DNA from: an uncultured Bacteroidota bacterium
GTDB lineage: Bacteria > Bacteroidota > Bacteroidia > Bacteroidales > WCHB1-69
Direction of reading: 5' to 3'
NCBI GenBank assembly: GCA_902774175.1
Contig: CACYHG010000006.1
Location: forward strand, 1-56,785
DNA: 56,785 nt
In this document: one piece after another, positions 7,993-16,292 of the stretch
How positions within the stretch are numbered: the first letter of the stretch is position 1
How the letters are laid out: each line of letters opens with the position of its first letter
Notes under the pieces: generated by a model
What the model saw: the letters and a program-made list of their open reading frames with translations, nothing else
Database searches by the model: none
What the model was told of the DNA's origin: nothing
Program-made: the position numbers and the translations under genes

Positions 7993-9422
7993 TGGCGGTA
8001 ATAAATCAAAAGCGACAAACGGTATATTATGTGCTTGCCGACGCCTTGGCTGCGGTGCTGGCGACGGCCTGTTTCTTCATCTGGCGGAAATATTTCTTCT
8101 TCGGAGAGTCAGGATGGCGGTATGTGATAGACCAGACCGTCCACGACTGGAAGTTTTATCTGGACATTTCGGTGATTCCGCTCTGCTGGCTTATCTTTTA
8201 TGCCCTGTGCAGCTCATACCGGAAAATTTACCGCAAGTCCAGGCTTAAGGAGCTGGTCTCCACAATACGCCAGGTGTTGATAGGCTCCCTTATCCTCTTT
8301 TTTGTAATCATGCTGGACGATTACATCGAGCATCCGACCGACTATATACGTTTCTTTGTGCTGCTCTTTGCCCTGCAGTTGGGATGGACCTATCTGTTCC
8401 GCCTGATTATCATTACCATCACAAACAACCGCATTCACAATGGGGAGCTGGAGTTTCCGACTCTGCTGGTGGGTGGCGGAAAGGATGCGGTGCGCTATTA
8501 CGAGGCGTTGCAGAACCAGCGTCAGCATTCCGGCACAAAACTGATCGGCTATGTTACAGCCAACGGGGAGGATACGACGGAGATTTCCAGATTGCTGCCG
8601 TGCTTGGGAACCTATGAGGCGATTCCGGAACTTATCCGGAAATTCAAGGTCGAGGAGCTGGTGGTGGCGGTCGGGGATGACACCCGTCTGATTCTTGGGC
8701 GGATTTTCCCGAATCTGGAACCTTCCAATCTGCTGATAAAGATTTTCCCGCACACCTCAGACTATCTGATCGGCGCAGTCAACAGTACGGCGGTGTATCA
8801 TGAGCCGTTGATAGAGATGCAGCTCGATTTCATGCCGGTGGGACAGAAAATATGCAAGCGGATAGGGGATATTGTCATTTCGCTGCTCTGCATAGTGCTT
8901 TGCATTCCCCTGTACATTTTTCTGGCGTTTGGGGTGAAATGTTCCTCCCCAGGTCCCATACTGTTCAGGCAGGAACGGGTCGGCTATCGTGGCAGGCCGT
9001 TCCATATCATCAAGTTCCGCTCGATGTATGTTGATGCTGAAAAGGAGGGGCCGCAGCTCTCCAGTGAACACGACAGCCGGATCACCCATTTCGGGGTCTT
9101 TATCCGCAAAACCCACCTGGACGAGATTCCGCAGTTTTTCAATGTGCTGAAAGGCGACATGGCGCTTGTGGGGCCTCGTCCGGAGCGGCAGTTCTACATC
9201 GACCAGATAGTCAAGAAGGCTGCCCATTACCGTCTGTTGCAGCTTATTAAGCCCGGCCTGACCTCTTGGGGGCAGGTGACATACGGTTATGCTGAGAATG
9301 TGGACGAAATGATAGAGCGTCTCCGCTACGACATGGTCTATCTTGAGAACATGTCGCTTCTGATGGACATAAAAATCTTGTGCTATACCGTGTTGGCGGT
9401 TATCAGGCACAAGGGGAAATGA
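7992..9422 (+). CDS. Polyprenyl-phosphate sugar-phosphate transferase (bacterial sugar transferase)
   Basis: This is a 476-residue member of the WcaJ/WbaP-type family that starts surface glycan synthesis by moving a sugar-phosphate from a nucleotide sugar to undecaprenyl phosphate. It shows several N-terminal membrane spans (about 10-130), a CoA-binding-like middle domain (TLLVGGGKDAVRYYEAL, about 157-173) and one further span near 300. The catalytic domain has GPILFRQERVGYRGRPF, KFRSM, HLDEIPQFFNVLKGDM and LVGPRPE. In T9SS organisms such as Porphyromonas a related enzyme is needed for A-LPS, the anchor for secreted cargo; whether this one serves that role is inference. It is coupled to the upstream lipoprotein gene. 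Confidence 0.9.
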   Translation: MAVINQKRQTVYYVLADALAAVLATACFFIWRKYFFFGESGWRYVIDQTVHDWKFYLDISVIPLCWLIFYALCSSYRKIYRKSRLKELVSTIRQVLIGSLILFFVIMLDDYIEHPTDYIRFFVLLFALQLGWTYLFRLIIITITNNRIHNGELEFPTLLVGGGKDAVRYYEALQNQRQHSGTKLIGYVTANGEDTTEISRLLPCLGTYEAIPELIRKFKVEELVVAVGDDTRLILGRIFPNLEPSNLLIKIFPHTSDYLIGAVNSTAVYHEPLIEMQLDFMPVGQKICKRIGDIVISLLCIVLCIPLYIFLAFGVKCSSPGPILFRQERVGYRGRPFHIIKFRSMYVDAEKEGPQLSSEHDSRITHFGVFIRKTHLDEIPQFFNVLKGDMALVGPRPERQFYIDQIVKKAAHYRLLQLIKPGLTSWGQVTYGYAENVDEMIERLRYDMVYLENMSLLMDIKILCYTVLAVIRHKGK

Positions 9423-9460
9423 CACTGTCTGGGGATGAAAAAAAGTTCCGGCAAACAGTC

Positions 9461-9489
9461 TTTGCGTATGCAACTATTTGTTATTTTTG
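9461..9489 (+). promoter_or_regulatory. Promoter of dnaN
   Basis: TTTG at 9461-9464 and TATTTTTG at 9482-9489 are 17 bases apart, close to the Bacteroidetes -33/-7 layout. The start codon follows 26 bases later. Confidence 0.6.
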
Positions 9490-9515
9490 CAAATCAAAAT
9501 AAAGCGAATTAAGAC

Positions 9516-10649
9516 ATGATGAAATTTATTGTATCCAGCCAATTGCTGTTCAAGAACCTGCAAAACATCAGTGGTATAATCATCACAAACAAAAGTGTTC
9601 CCATTGTGGAGAACATACTCTTCACAATTAAGGGCATGGAGTTGTGTTTAACTGCGACCGATTTGGAAACCACCATGATTTCCAGGGTGGAACTGTCGCA
9701 GGCCGAAGGTGAGGGAAGTATTGCCATCCCTTCCAAACTGGTGGTGGAAACATTGAAGACTCTGCCCGATGTGCCGGTTGTCTTTACAATTTCTGATGAA
9801 GGGAACATTGAAATTGTTGCCGATAACGCCCATTACAGTTTTATGGGCTTTGATGCCGCGCAATTTCCGAAGAATCCTGAAATGTCGGACCAGAAGAGTT
9901 TTTCCATGCCGGTCGGTTACCTGTGCAATGCCATTTCCAAAACCAATTTCGCCACTGCCACGCCGGACATCCGGCCGGTCATGGCGGGCATTTTGTGTGA
10001 GGTGAAGCAGGATTCAATCATTTTTGTGGCCACCGACGGGCATCGTATGGTCAAGTACGAATGCCGGTGTGAGGATACTGGCATGGATGAGTCGCTGATA
10101 CTTCCGAAAAAGCCGCTGCTACAGTTGAAAAACGTGCTGCAAGGGGTTGAAGGCGACATCCGCATCAATTTCAACGCCTCACAAGTGTCGTTTACCATCC
10201 AGTCCCTGACGGTAATCTCCAAATTGGTTGAGGGCCGCTATCCGAACTATGCTTCGGTGATACCGAAAAACAATACGAGTGTCCTGCGTGTGGACAGGAT
10301 GCAATGGCTGCAGAAGCTTAGAAATATCGCCATGTATTCCAACCAGTCCACACACCAGGTGCGGCTTTCCATTTCTGAAACTGAAATGACCCTTTCGGCT
10401 GAGGACAGGGAATTGGCGAACAAGGCGGTGGTGACAATGCCCTGCCAGTTCAGCGGTGAGAATCTGAACATCGGGTTCAGCTCCAAATTCCTGCAGGAGT
10501 TCTTGAGCAATCTGGACACTCCTGAAATAATGTTCACCCTTTCCCATTCAACAGGGCCCGGACTGATGTTTCCTGTGTATGAGGATGAGGAGTCCGCTCC
10601 GGAGAAGATTCTGATGCTGGCCATGCCGGTCATGTTAAGCGCCGAATAG
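9516..10649 (+). CDS. dnaN: DNA polymerase III beta subunit (sliding clamp)
   Basis: The 377-residue protein matches the beta clamp in length and order of its three repeated domains. It opens MKFIVSSQLL and carries the PIVENILF, ITAxDLET-like (LTATDLETTM) and FVATDGHRMVKYE motifs, and ends with the clamp's hydrophobic partner-binding pocket region and AMPVMLSAE. The ring tethers polymerase III to DNA and is a hub for mismatch repair and clamp loaders. The true start is probably the second ATG (9519) since homologues begin MKF. dnaA is not adjacent in this window. It has its own promoter. Confidence 0.96.
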   Translation: MMKFIVSSQLLFKNLQNISGIIITNKSVPIVENILFTIKGMELCLTATDLETTMISRVELSQAEGEGSIAIPSKLVVETLKTLPDVPVVFTISDEGNIEIVADNAHYSFMGFDAAQFPKNPEMSDQKSFSMPVGYLCNAISKTNFATATPDIRPVMAGILCEVKQDSIIFVATDGHRMVKYECRCEDTGMDESLILPKKPLLQLKNVLQGVEGDIRINFNASQVSFTIQSLTVISKLVEGRYPNYASVIPKNNTSVLRVDRMQWLQKLRNIAMYSNQSTHQVRLSISETEMTLSAEDRELANKAVVTMPCQFSGENLNIGFSSKFLQEFLSNLDTPEIMFTLSHSTGPGLMFPVYEDEESAPEKILMLAMPVMLSAE

Positions 10650-10746
10650 GCTGGTTGCGGCTGCAGGCGTGGAGCTCTCCTGCGCCGCCATGCTTTATAC
10701 ATTATATTATATATAGGAATATTAAAAAATAAAACAGAATATCATT

Positions 10747-12012
10747 ATGAGCATCATCAAACCTTTCAAAGGATTCCGCCCACCGGTGGACATTGTGGAA
10801 AAACTGGCTTCACGTCCCTATGACGTGCTGAACTCCGAAGAGGCCCGCGTGGAATGCGAGGGCAACCCCTACAGCCTGCTTCATGTGACCAAGGCTGAAA
10901 TCGATCTGCCCAAAGGCACCGACGAGCATTCGCCTGAGGTTTACTTGCAGGTGGTAAAAAACTACAACATGTTCAAGGACCTCGGCTGGTTGGTCAAGGA
11001 CGAGGAGGAGAAACTCTACGTCTATGCCCAGAGCATGAACCCGAAGGATGCCAACGCCAAATGGCAGTACGGCATCGTGGCCTGCGCCTACAGCGAGGAC
11101 TATGTGAACAAGATTATCAAGAAGCATGAGCTTACCCGCAAGGACAAGGAGGAGGACCGCATGAAGCATGTCCGTATCACCAATGCCAATGTGGAGCCTG
11201 TATTCTTCGCCTATCCGGCAGTGGCCCGCATCGATGAGATTGTGGCTTCCGTTACCGCCAAAAAGCCTGTCTATGACTTCGTTGCCAAGGAAGATGGTTT
11301 CGGCCACCGTTTCTGGGTCATTGACGACCGCAAGCTCATTGACGAGCTGGTCGAGCTGTTCGCCACCAAGGTGCCCGCCATGTACATCGCCGACGGCCAC
11401 CACCGCAGTGCCGCCGCCGCTCTGGTCGGTCAGGAGAAGAAGGAGCAGAACCCGCACCACACCGGCAAGGAGGAGTACAACTACTTCATGACCGTCATTT
11501 TCCCGGACAACCAGCTGAACATCATTGACTACAACCGCGTTGTGAAGGATCTCAACGGCCTCAGCAAGGAGCAGTTCCTCGCTGCTGTCGGTGAAACCTA
11601 CACTGTGGAGGATATGGGTACGGACATCTACAAGCCGACCAAGCTGCACGAGTTCAGCATGTATCTGGACGGCCACTGGTACAAGATGAACGCCAAGCCC
11701 GGCACTTTCGACAACAACGACCCGATCGGGGTGCTGGATGTGACCATCCTCAGCAACCTCGTGTTGGATAAAGTACTTGGCATCAAGGATCTCCGCACCG
11801 ACAAGCGCATCGACTTCGTTGGCGGTATCCGTGGCCTCGGCGAACTGAAACGCCGCGTGGATAATGGCGAGATGAAGGTTGCCTTCGCCCTCTATCCCGT
11901 CAGCATGAAGCAGATCATTGACATTGCCGATACCGGCAACATCATGCCTCCGAAGACCACCTGGTTCGAGCCGAAACTCCGCTCCGGCCTCGTGATCCAC
12001 GAGTTGTGCTAA
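10747..12012 (+). CDS. DUF1015 family protein
   Basis: This 421-residue protein matches the DUF1015 family from end to end: FKGFRPP and ASRPYDVLNSEEAR at the N-terminus, MKHVRITNANVEPVFFAYP mid-protein, and the conserved MYIADGHHRSAAA (about 214-226), which looks like a metal or active-site motif. The family is widespread and often sits near serine biosynthesis genes in Bacteroidetes; its biochemical role is not known to me. Codon usage is very GC-rich at the third position (repeated GAC, AAG, CGC, CTG), which suggests strong expression. It is followed by a terminator. Confidence 0.85.
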   Translation: MSIIKPFKGFRPPVDIVEKLASRPYDVLNSEEARVECEGNPYSLLHVTKAEIDLPKGTDEHSPEVYLQVVKNYNMFKDLGWLVKDEEEKLYVYAQSMNPKDANAKWQYGIVACAYSEDYVNKIIKKHELTRKDKEEDRMKHVRITNANVEPVFFAYPAVARIDEIVASVTAKKPVYDFVAKEDGFGHRFWVIDDRKLIDELVELFATKVPAMYIADGHHRSAAAALVGQEKKEQNPHHTGKEEYNYFMTVIFPDNQLNIIDYNRVVKDLNGLSKEQFLAAVGETYTVEDMGTDIYKPTKLHEFSMYLDGHWYKMNAKPGTFDNNDPIGVLDVTILSNLVLDKVLGIKDLRTDKRIDFVGGIRGLGELKRRVDNGEMKVAFALYPVSMKQIIDIADTGNIMPPKTTWFEPKLRSGLVIHELC

Positions 12013-12035
12013 TTGCACGCACTTCACACATAATG

Positions 12036-12070
12036 AGCAGGCCGCAACATGTTGCGGCCTGCTTTAGTTT
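12036..12070 (+). terminator. Intrinsic terminator
   Basis: A perfect 13-bp GC-rich stem (12036-12048 with 12051-12063) caps the DUF1015 transcript. The T tract is short and interrupted (TTTAGTTT), so efficiency may be moderate. Confidence 0.7.
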
Positions 12071-12072
12071 CA

Positions 12073-12120
12073 GTCATCCCAACCGCTGTGGAACCGGTTA
12101 GTGGAGGAGGTGCGGGATGA
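12073..12120 (+). repeat. 48-bp direct repeat, left copy
   Basis: This copy and the one at 13261-13308 agree at 45 of 48 positions. They flank the AbiE-type module exactly, with nothing else between them but that module and a short tandem repeat. Confidence 0.85.
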
Positions 12121-12179
12121 TTTTTTTCGTGGAAAGCAATATAAACCGGTTGGATGCGTTTTACCAAAAACGGCAACCC

Positions 12180-12518
12180 ATGGACAAGGCATTGGAAAGC
12201 AAGAAACAATCCCTTTGGCAGCAGCTTGAAAAAGCGGGCTGTGCATGGTCATATGCCAAAAATCCAAAGAAAATTGATGATGAAACGCTGGTTGAAAAGG
12301 CCCTGATTTATCTCGAATTCGAGGATTTACACCTGCTGCTGGATATTTATTCCATGTCATACCTCCGGCGTGTGTGGCGGGAACGTCTTGTCTCCCAAGG
12401 AGCCTATTATGACATTATCAACTGGTTGCTGGCCGCAATGTTTTTCAATATCCACAATCCCGACAAATACCTGAAACGCTATGGAAAACCAAAATTGGAA
12501 GCAAGGATTGAAGGCTGA
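12180..12518 (+). CDS. Putative antitoxin of an AbiE-type module
   Basis: The 112-residue protein (from the ATG at 12180) is helical and acidic/basic mixed. The phrases LWQQLEKAGCAWSYAKNP, LVEKALIYLEFEDLHLLLDI and RRVWRERL resemble small proteins that precede nucleotidyltransferase toxins in Bacteroidetes. It overlaps the following toxin-like gene by 38 bases, as cognate antitoxins often do. An upstream ATG at 12117 would add 21 residues but lies inside the 48-bp direct repeat, so it was not chosen. I do not recognise a named domain with certainty; the antitoxin role comes from position. Confidence 0.55.
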   Translation: MDKALESKKQSLWQQLEKAGCAWSYAKNPKKIDDETLVEKALIYLEFEDLHLLLDIYSMSYLRRVWRERLVSQGAYYDIINWLLAAMFFNIHNPDKYLKRYGKPKLEARIEG

Positions 12519-13161
12519 AACCGTACCGGTGTTTGAAGCCATATCACAGATTGATGCCATCAAAGGTCTATATCTGTGTGGTGGTACGGCACAGGCTATA
12601 CAGATGATGCATCGCAAGAGCGAGGATTTGGACTTTGAACTTTTGGGAACAAGAAAAGAACGTCCCATGCTTGATTTTTCATTCATATCAAATGCAATAT
12701 GTGAAAAATATCCGAATTGCAGGAGGGAATTTTTGAGCAGCAAACATTTTCAGATATTTGTGGATGGCGGGGTGAAACTCTCCTTTTTCCGTCCTGACAA
12801 TGCGGTTCCTGAATTGGGCAAGGGATTTGTTTACAACAATATTGTAACTCCTTCCCTACAGGAGTTGTTTGGCATGAAACTTTTTACCATAACTGTGCGA
12901 AGTGCTTTCCGCGACTATTACGACATCTACTCTTTTTTGAGGGAGGGATTCGATTTGGCACAGGGCGTGGCCTATGCCTGCCGTTTTTCGCGGCATGTGG
13001 TCCATTCCAAAACCATCTACAGCATTCTTATCAATGAAAACTATTTCAACAAGCCTGACGAATTCTCTCTTCTTGAACCCATATACGATGTTTCATCCCA
13101 AGATATAGCTTGTTACATCAAGAACTTCATTTCAGAGAAAGGGTTGAAGATTACGGTTTGA
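12481..13161 (+). CDS. AbiEii/AbiGii-type nucleotidyltransferase toxin
   Basis: This 226-residue protein has the nucleotidyltransferase core of the AbiEii family. GLYLCGGTAQAIQMMHRKSE is followed directly by DLDFELL at about residues 31-57: the GG-T/A motif and two Asp separated by one residue that bind metal. A downstream KLSFF strand supplies the third acidic region, and LQELFGMKLFTI plus FRDYYDIYSFL match the family's (D)xxKxxAI..R...(K)DxxDL pattern. In AbiE systems such proteins act as GTP- or tRNA-directed nucleotidyltransferases that halt growth upon phage infection. Base composition is lower in GC than the neighbours, which fits transfer. Confidence 0.85.
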   Translation: MENQNWKQGLKAETVPVFEAISQIDAIKGLYLCGGTAQAIQMMHRKSEDLDFELLGTRKERPMLDFSFISNAICEKYPNCRREFLSSKHFQIFVDGGVKLSFFRPDNAVPELGKGFVYNNIVTPSLQELFGMKLFTITVRSAFRDYYDIYSFLREGFDLAQGVAYACRFSRHVVHSKTIYSILINENYFNKPDEFSLLEPIYDVSSQDIACYIKNFISEKGLKITV

Positions 13162-13199
13162 ATTTAAGATAGTTGCATTTATTTATGGAATGCAAAAAT

Positions 13200-13263
13200 A
13201 TAACTTTTTTGGATTTGATTCCGCAAAAGTCATAACTTTTTTGGAATTGATTCCATAAAAGTC
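13200..13263 (+). repeat. Two 32-bp tandem repeats
   Basis: Two units (13200-13231 and 13232-13263) abut each other with four mismatches. Each contains GGA(A/T)TTGATTCC, an inverted half-site pair, followed by AAAAGTC. They sit just 3' of the toxin gene and run into the right-hand copy of the 48-bp repeat. Function unknown; the paired half-sites could bind a dimeric protein. Confidence 0.7.
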
Positions 13264-13308
13264 ACCCCAACCGCTGTGGAACCGATTGGTGGAGGAGGTG
13301 CGGGATGA
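13261..13308 (+). repeat. 48-bp direct repeat, right copy
   Basis: Partner of 12073-12120 in the same orientation (three mismatches). Recombination between the two would remove the AbiE-type module. Confidence 0.85.
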
Positions 13309-13448
13309 AGGAGTGGGGTGGGGCGGCTGCGTCGGAAGTTATGAACAACCCGAACGGAAATCCCTTCCTGACGCTCTGATTTCCCTTCCGTTTCCAATTG
13401 TTGAAAAATAAAATGGCCTCCATCGGTGGCGCATTCCCACTTTTGTTT

Positions 13449-13456
13449 TACTTTTG
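13449..13456 (+). promoter_or_regulatory. -7 promoter box upstream of the riboswitch
   Basis: TACTTTTG fits TAnnTTTG and would start a transcript around 13462, just before the riboswitch begins. No clear -33 element was seen. Confidence 0.6.
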
Positions 13457-13465
13457 TATTGAATT

Positions 13466-13620
13466 CAGGTTCCGTCAGGATTAATAGGGAATCCTGTGAA
13501 AATCAGGAGCTATTCCCGTAGCTGTAAGTCCCGGAACAGATTTTCGCCACAAGTCACTGACGCGTGTGCGTCGGGAAGACGGCGAAAATTGGGACAAGCC
13601 AGAAGACCTGCCTGCATTCG
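13466..13620 (+). promoter_or_regulatory. Cobalamin riboswitch
   Basis: The aptamer hallmarks occur in order. AGGT (P1) at about 13468 pairs with ACCT near 13607. Then come GGAATCCTGTGAAAATCAGG, GCTATTCCCGTAGCTGTAAG (B12-box side of the core), GCCACAAGTCACTG, the GGGAAGAC element at about 13573 and AAGCCAGAAGACCTGCC at the end. The leader reaches the nrdD start after about 90 more bases, which hold the expression platform. Cobalamin binding normally switches the downstream genes off. Here the target is class III ribonucleotide reductase, which suggests that the cell also owns a B12-dependent class II enzyme. Confidence 0.93.
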
Positions 13621-13712
13621 CAATTTCGCAGCTTTCGGGATAAAAGTACTGCAAAGGTTCCTATGATATCCTTTTCCCGTGAGTCGTATGTTTAACTGTT
13701 TAAAAAACAAGT

Positions 13713-15815
13713 ATGATTGACGATTTGTTCATTATCAAGCGCAATGGGAAAAGGGAACCCTTTTCCATGGAGAAAATCCGTAATGCGGTGACCAAGGCCT
13801 TTGTGGCCAACGGTTCATTCCCCTCGCAGGAGGCGATGACCAACATTCTGGGCCGTCTCGACATCTATGACGGGATTTCGGTGGAGGATATTCAGAACCA
13901 GGTGGAGAAGGCTCTGATGGCCGAGCGGTACTACGAGGTGGCGAAGGGCTACATCCTTTACCGGCAGAAGCATTATGAGGACCGTGAGGTGAAGGAGAAG
14001 GTCGATTTCCTGATCAACTACTGCAATGCGAAGAATGCGGCGACCGGCAGCAAGTACGACGCTAACGCCAATGTGGAGAAGAAGAACATCGCCACACTGA
14101 TAGGCGAGCTGCCGAAGTCCAGCTTTATCCGGCTGAACCGCAGAATGCTGAGCGACCGCATTAAGGATATGTATGGGAAGGAGCTGGCGGACAAGTATCT
14201 CCATCTGCTGAACAACCATTTCATCTATAAGAACGATGAGACCAGCATGGCCAACTATTGCGCCAGCATCACCATGTATCCGTGGCTGCTGGCCGGCACC
14301 AAGGGCATTGGGGGCAACGCCACGCAGCCGACCAACCTCAAATCGTTCTGCGGAGGTTTCATCAATATGGTGTTCATGGTCTCCAGCATGTTGAGCGGCG
14401 CCTGCGCCACGCCGGAGTTCCTGATGTACCTTAACTATTTTATCGGGCTGGAGTACGGTGCGGACTATTACAAGGATCCGGAACGCATTGTGGATCTGTC
14501 TGTCAAGCAGAGAACGGTTGATAAAATGATTACGGACTGTTTCGAACAGGTGGTCTATTCCATAAACCAGCCCTGTGGAGCACGGAACTACCAGTCCGTC
14601 TTCTGGAACATCTCCTATTATGACAGCTATTATTTCCAGTCGCTCTTTTCGGAGTTCCGCTTCCCGGACGGAAGCAGGCCGGACTGGGATTCGCTGAACT
14701 GGCTGCAGAAGCGGTTCATGCGCTGGTTCAACAGGGAGCGGACCAAATCGGTGCTGACCTTCCCCGTGGAGACAATGGCGCTGCTCTCCAAGGACGGGGA
14801 CATTCTGGATCAGGAATATGCCGATTTCACGGCAGAGATGTATGCCGAAGGACATTCCTTTTTCACCTATGTAAGCGACAATGCCGATTCGTTGAGCAGC
14901 TGCTGCCGGTTGAGGAACGAGATTCAGGACAACGGTTTCAGCTATACGCTGGGTGCCGGCGGCGTCTCCACCGGGTCGAAGAGCGTGCTCACCATCAACC
15001 TGAACCGCTGCATCCAATATGCGCACAAGCAGGATGTTCCATATCTCCAGTTTCTGGAGGGGATTGTGGATCTGGTGCACAAGGTGCAGATTGCCTACAA
15101 CGAGAACCTCAAATATTTGAACGAAAAGGGAATGCTCCCGTTGTTCGATGCCGGTTACATCGCCATGTCGCGGCAATACCTGACGGTGGGCATAAACGGG
15201 TTGGTTGAGGCTGCGGAATATCTGGGCATCCCCATCAACGACAACGAACGTTACCGGAAGTTTGTGGAGGAGGTTCTGGGTCTGATTGAACGCTACAACA
15301 TCCGCTACCGGAAAAAGGATCTGCTCTTCAACTGCGAGATGATTCCTGCCGAGAATGTGGGTGTCAAGCATGCCAAGTGGGACAGGGAGGACGGCTACCA
15401 AGTGAACCGCGACTGCTACAACAGCTATTTCTACATTGTTGAGGACGATTCGCTGAATGTGCTGGACAAGTTCCGGCTGCATGGCCGCCATTATGTGCAG
15501 CACCTGACCGGCGGTTCCGCGCTGCACATGAACCTTGAGGAGCATCTGAGCAAAAGCCAGTACCGGCAGTTGCTCCGCGTGGCCGCCATGGAGGGATGCA
15601 ACTATTTCACCTTCAATATTCCCAATACCATCTGCAACGATTGCGGCCACATAGACAAACGCTATCTGAAGGAATGCCCGCAGTGCCACAGCACCCATGT
15701 CGATTACCTGACCCGCGTCATCGGATACATGAAGCGGGTGACCAATTTCTCCGAGGCACGGCAGAAGGAGGCCCATCGCCGTTTCTATTCCAAGGTTACG
15801 GATGAAGTATTATAA
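13713..15815 (+). CDS. nrdD: Anaerobic ribonucleoside-triphosphate reductase
   Basis: This 700-residue class III reductase makes deoxynucleotides under anaerobic conditions with a glycyl radical. An N-terminal ATP-cone (FIIKRNGKREPFSMEKIRNA, about 6-90) senses ATP/dATP. The zinc site CNDCG...CPQC is at about 640-662. The radical Gly is Gly671 in RVIGYM, followed by NFSEARQKEAHRRFY. Earlier conserved blocks include QPTNLKSFCGGF and NQPCGARNYQSVFWN. The Cys that forms the thiyl radical is in the CGGF or neighbouring segment. It is cotranscribed with nrdG, whose start overlaps its end by 14 bases, and it is controlled by the cobalamin riboswitch. Confidence 0.95.
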   Translation: MIDDLFIIKRNGKREPFSMEKIRNAVTKAFVANGSFPSQEAMTNILGRLDIYDGISVEDIQNQVEKALMAERYYEVAKGYILYRQKHYEDREVKEKVDFLINYCNAKNAATGSKYDANANVEKKNIATLIGELPKSSFIRLNRRMLSDRIKDMYGKELADKYLHLLNNHFIYKNDETSMANYCASITMYPWLLAGTKGIGGNATQPTNLKSFCGGFINMVFMVSSMLSGACATPEFLMYLNYFIGLEYGADYYKDPERIVDLSVKQRTVDKMITDCFEQVVYSINQPCGARNYQSVFWNISYYDSYYFQSLFSEFRFPDGSRPDWDSLNWLQKRFMRWFNRERTKSVLTFPVETMALLSKDGDILDQEYADFTAEMYAEGHSFFTYVSDNADSLSSCCRLRNEIQDNGFSYTLGAGGVSTGSKSVLTINLNRCIQYAHKQDVPYLQFLEGIVDLVHKVQIAYNENLKYLNEKGMLPLFDAGYIAMSRQYLTVGINGLVEAAEYLGIPINDNERYRKFVEEVLGLIERYNIRYRKKDLLFNCEMIPAENVGVKHAKWDREDGYQVNRDCYNSYFYIVEDDSLNVLDKFRLHGRHYVQHLTGGSALHMNLEEHLSKSQYRQLLRVAAMEGCNYFTFNIPNTICNDCGHIDKRYLKECPQCHSTHVDYLTRVIGYMKRVTNFSEARQKEAHRRFYSKVTDEVL

Positions 15816-16245
15816 TTACGATATTGTCTTTCAGGAGATTCCTGACGAGGTGACGTTGGCGGTCAACATCACCAACTGCCCGAACCGTTGTCAGGGATGC
15901 CACAGCCCCCACCTTTGGGAGGATACCGGCATACCGCTGACGGAGGCGGAGATCGACCGTCTGATGGCGCGTTACGGGACGCAGATCACCTGTTTCTGCT
16001 TTATGGGCGGCGACGGGCAGATGGCGGAACTGGAGCGGCTGGCTGCACACCTGCGCCAACATTATCGTGTAAAAACGGCCTGGTATTCCGGGCAGTACGA
16101 TTTCCCGAAGCGGCTTGAACTGTTCGATTTCGTAAAGACAGGCCCCTATCTCCGCGAGCGCGGAGGGCTGAAATCGCCCGGCACCAACCAGCACCTGTAC
16201 AGGATTGAGGGTGCGGACCGGAAAATAATTATGCGTTTCGCGTGA
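15802..16245 (+). CDS. nrdG: Anaerobic ribonucleotide reductase activating enzyme (radical SAM)
   Basis: The 147-residue protein is the radical-SAM partner that installs the glycyl radical on NrdD. The cluster-binding motif is CPNRCQGC (Cys26, Cys30, Cys33), with the Cx3Cx2C spacing of the superfamily; CFMGGDG is the GGE-like SAM-contact motif. The length matches the family's compact form. It overlaps the end of nrdD by 14 bases, which implies translational coupling. Confidence 0.93.
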   Translation: MKYYNYDIVFQEIPDEVTLAVNITNCPNRCQGCHSPHLWEDTGIPLTEAEIDRLMARYGTQITCFCFMGGDGQMAELERLAAHLRQHYRVKTAWYSGQYDFPKRLELFDFVKTGPYLRERGGLKSPGTNQHLYRIEGADRKIIMRFA

Positions 16246-16265
16246 AATTGTTGGGGGATTTCAAC

Positions 16266-16273
16266 TATCTTTG
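16266..16273 (+). promoter_or_regulatory. -7 promoter box for rdgB-recO
   Basis: TATCTTTG matches TAnnTTTG, 19 bases before the rdgB start codon, giving the pair its own promoter apart from nrdDG. Confidence 0.6.
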
Positions 16274-16292
16274 CAGCGTTTTTTAAAGCGTA

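Noticed and set aside
10810..12027. Long open frame on the minus strand opposite the DUF1015 gene
   Set aside because: It is produced by the strong GC3 codon bias of the DUF1015 gene; its translation is low-complexity (Val/His/Leu-rich) and matches no family.
12117..12179. Upstream ATG start for the putative antitoxin
   Set aside because: The start and first codons fall inside the 48-bp direct repeat, and the extra residues show no family-like features.
13815..15776. 653-codon minus-strand frame opposite nrdD
   Set aside because: Mirror frame of a gene with biased codons; the plus-strand protein has all class III reductase motifs.
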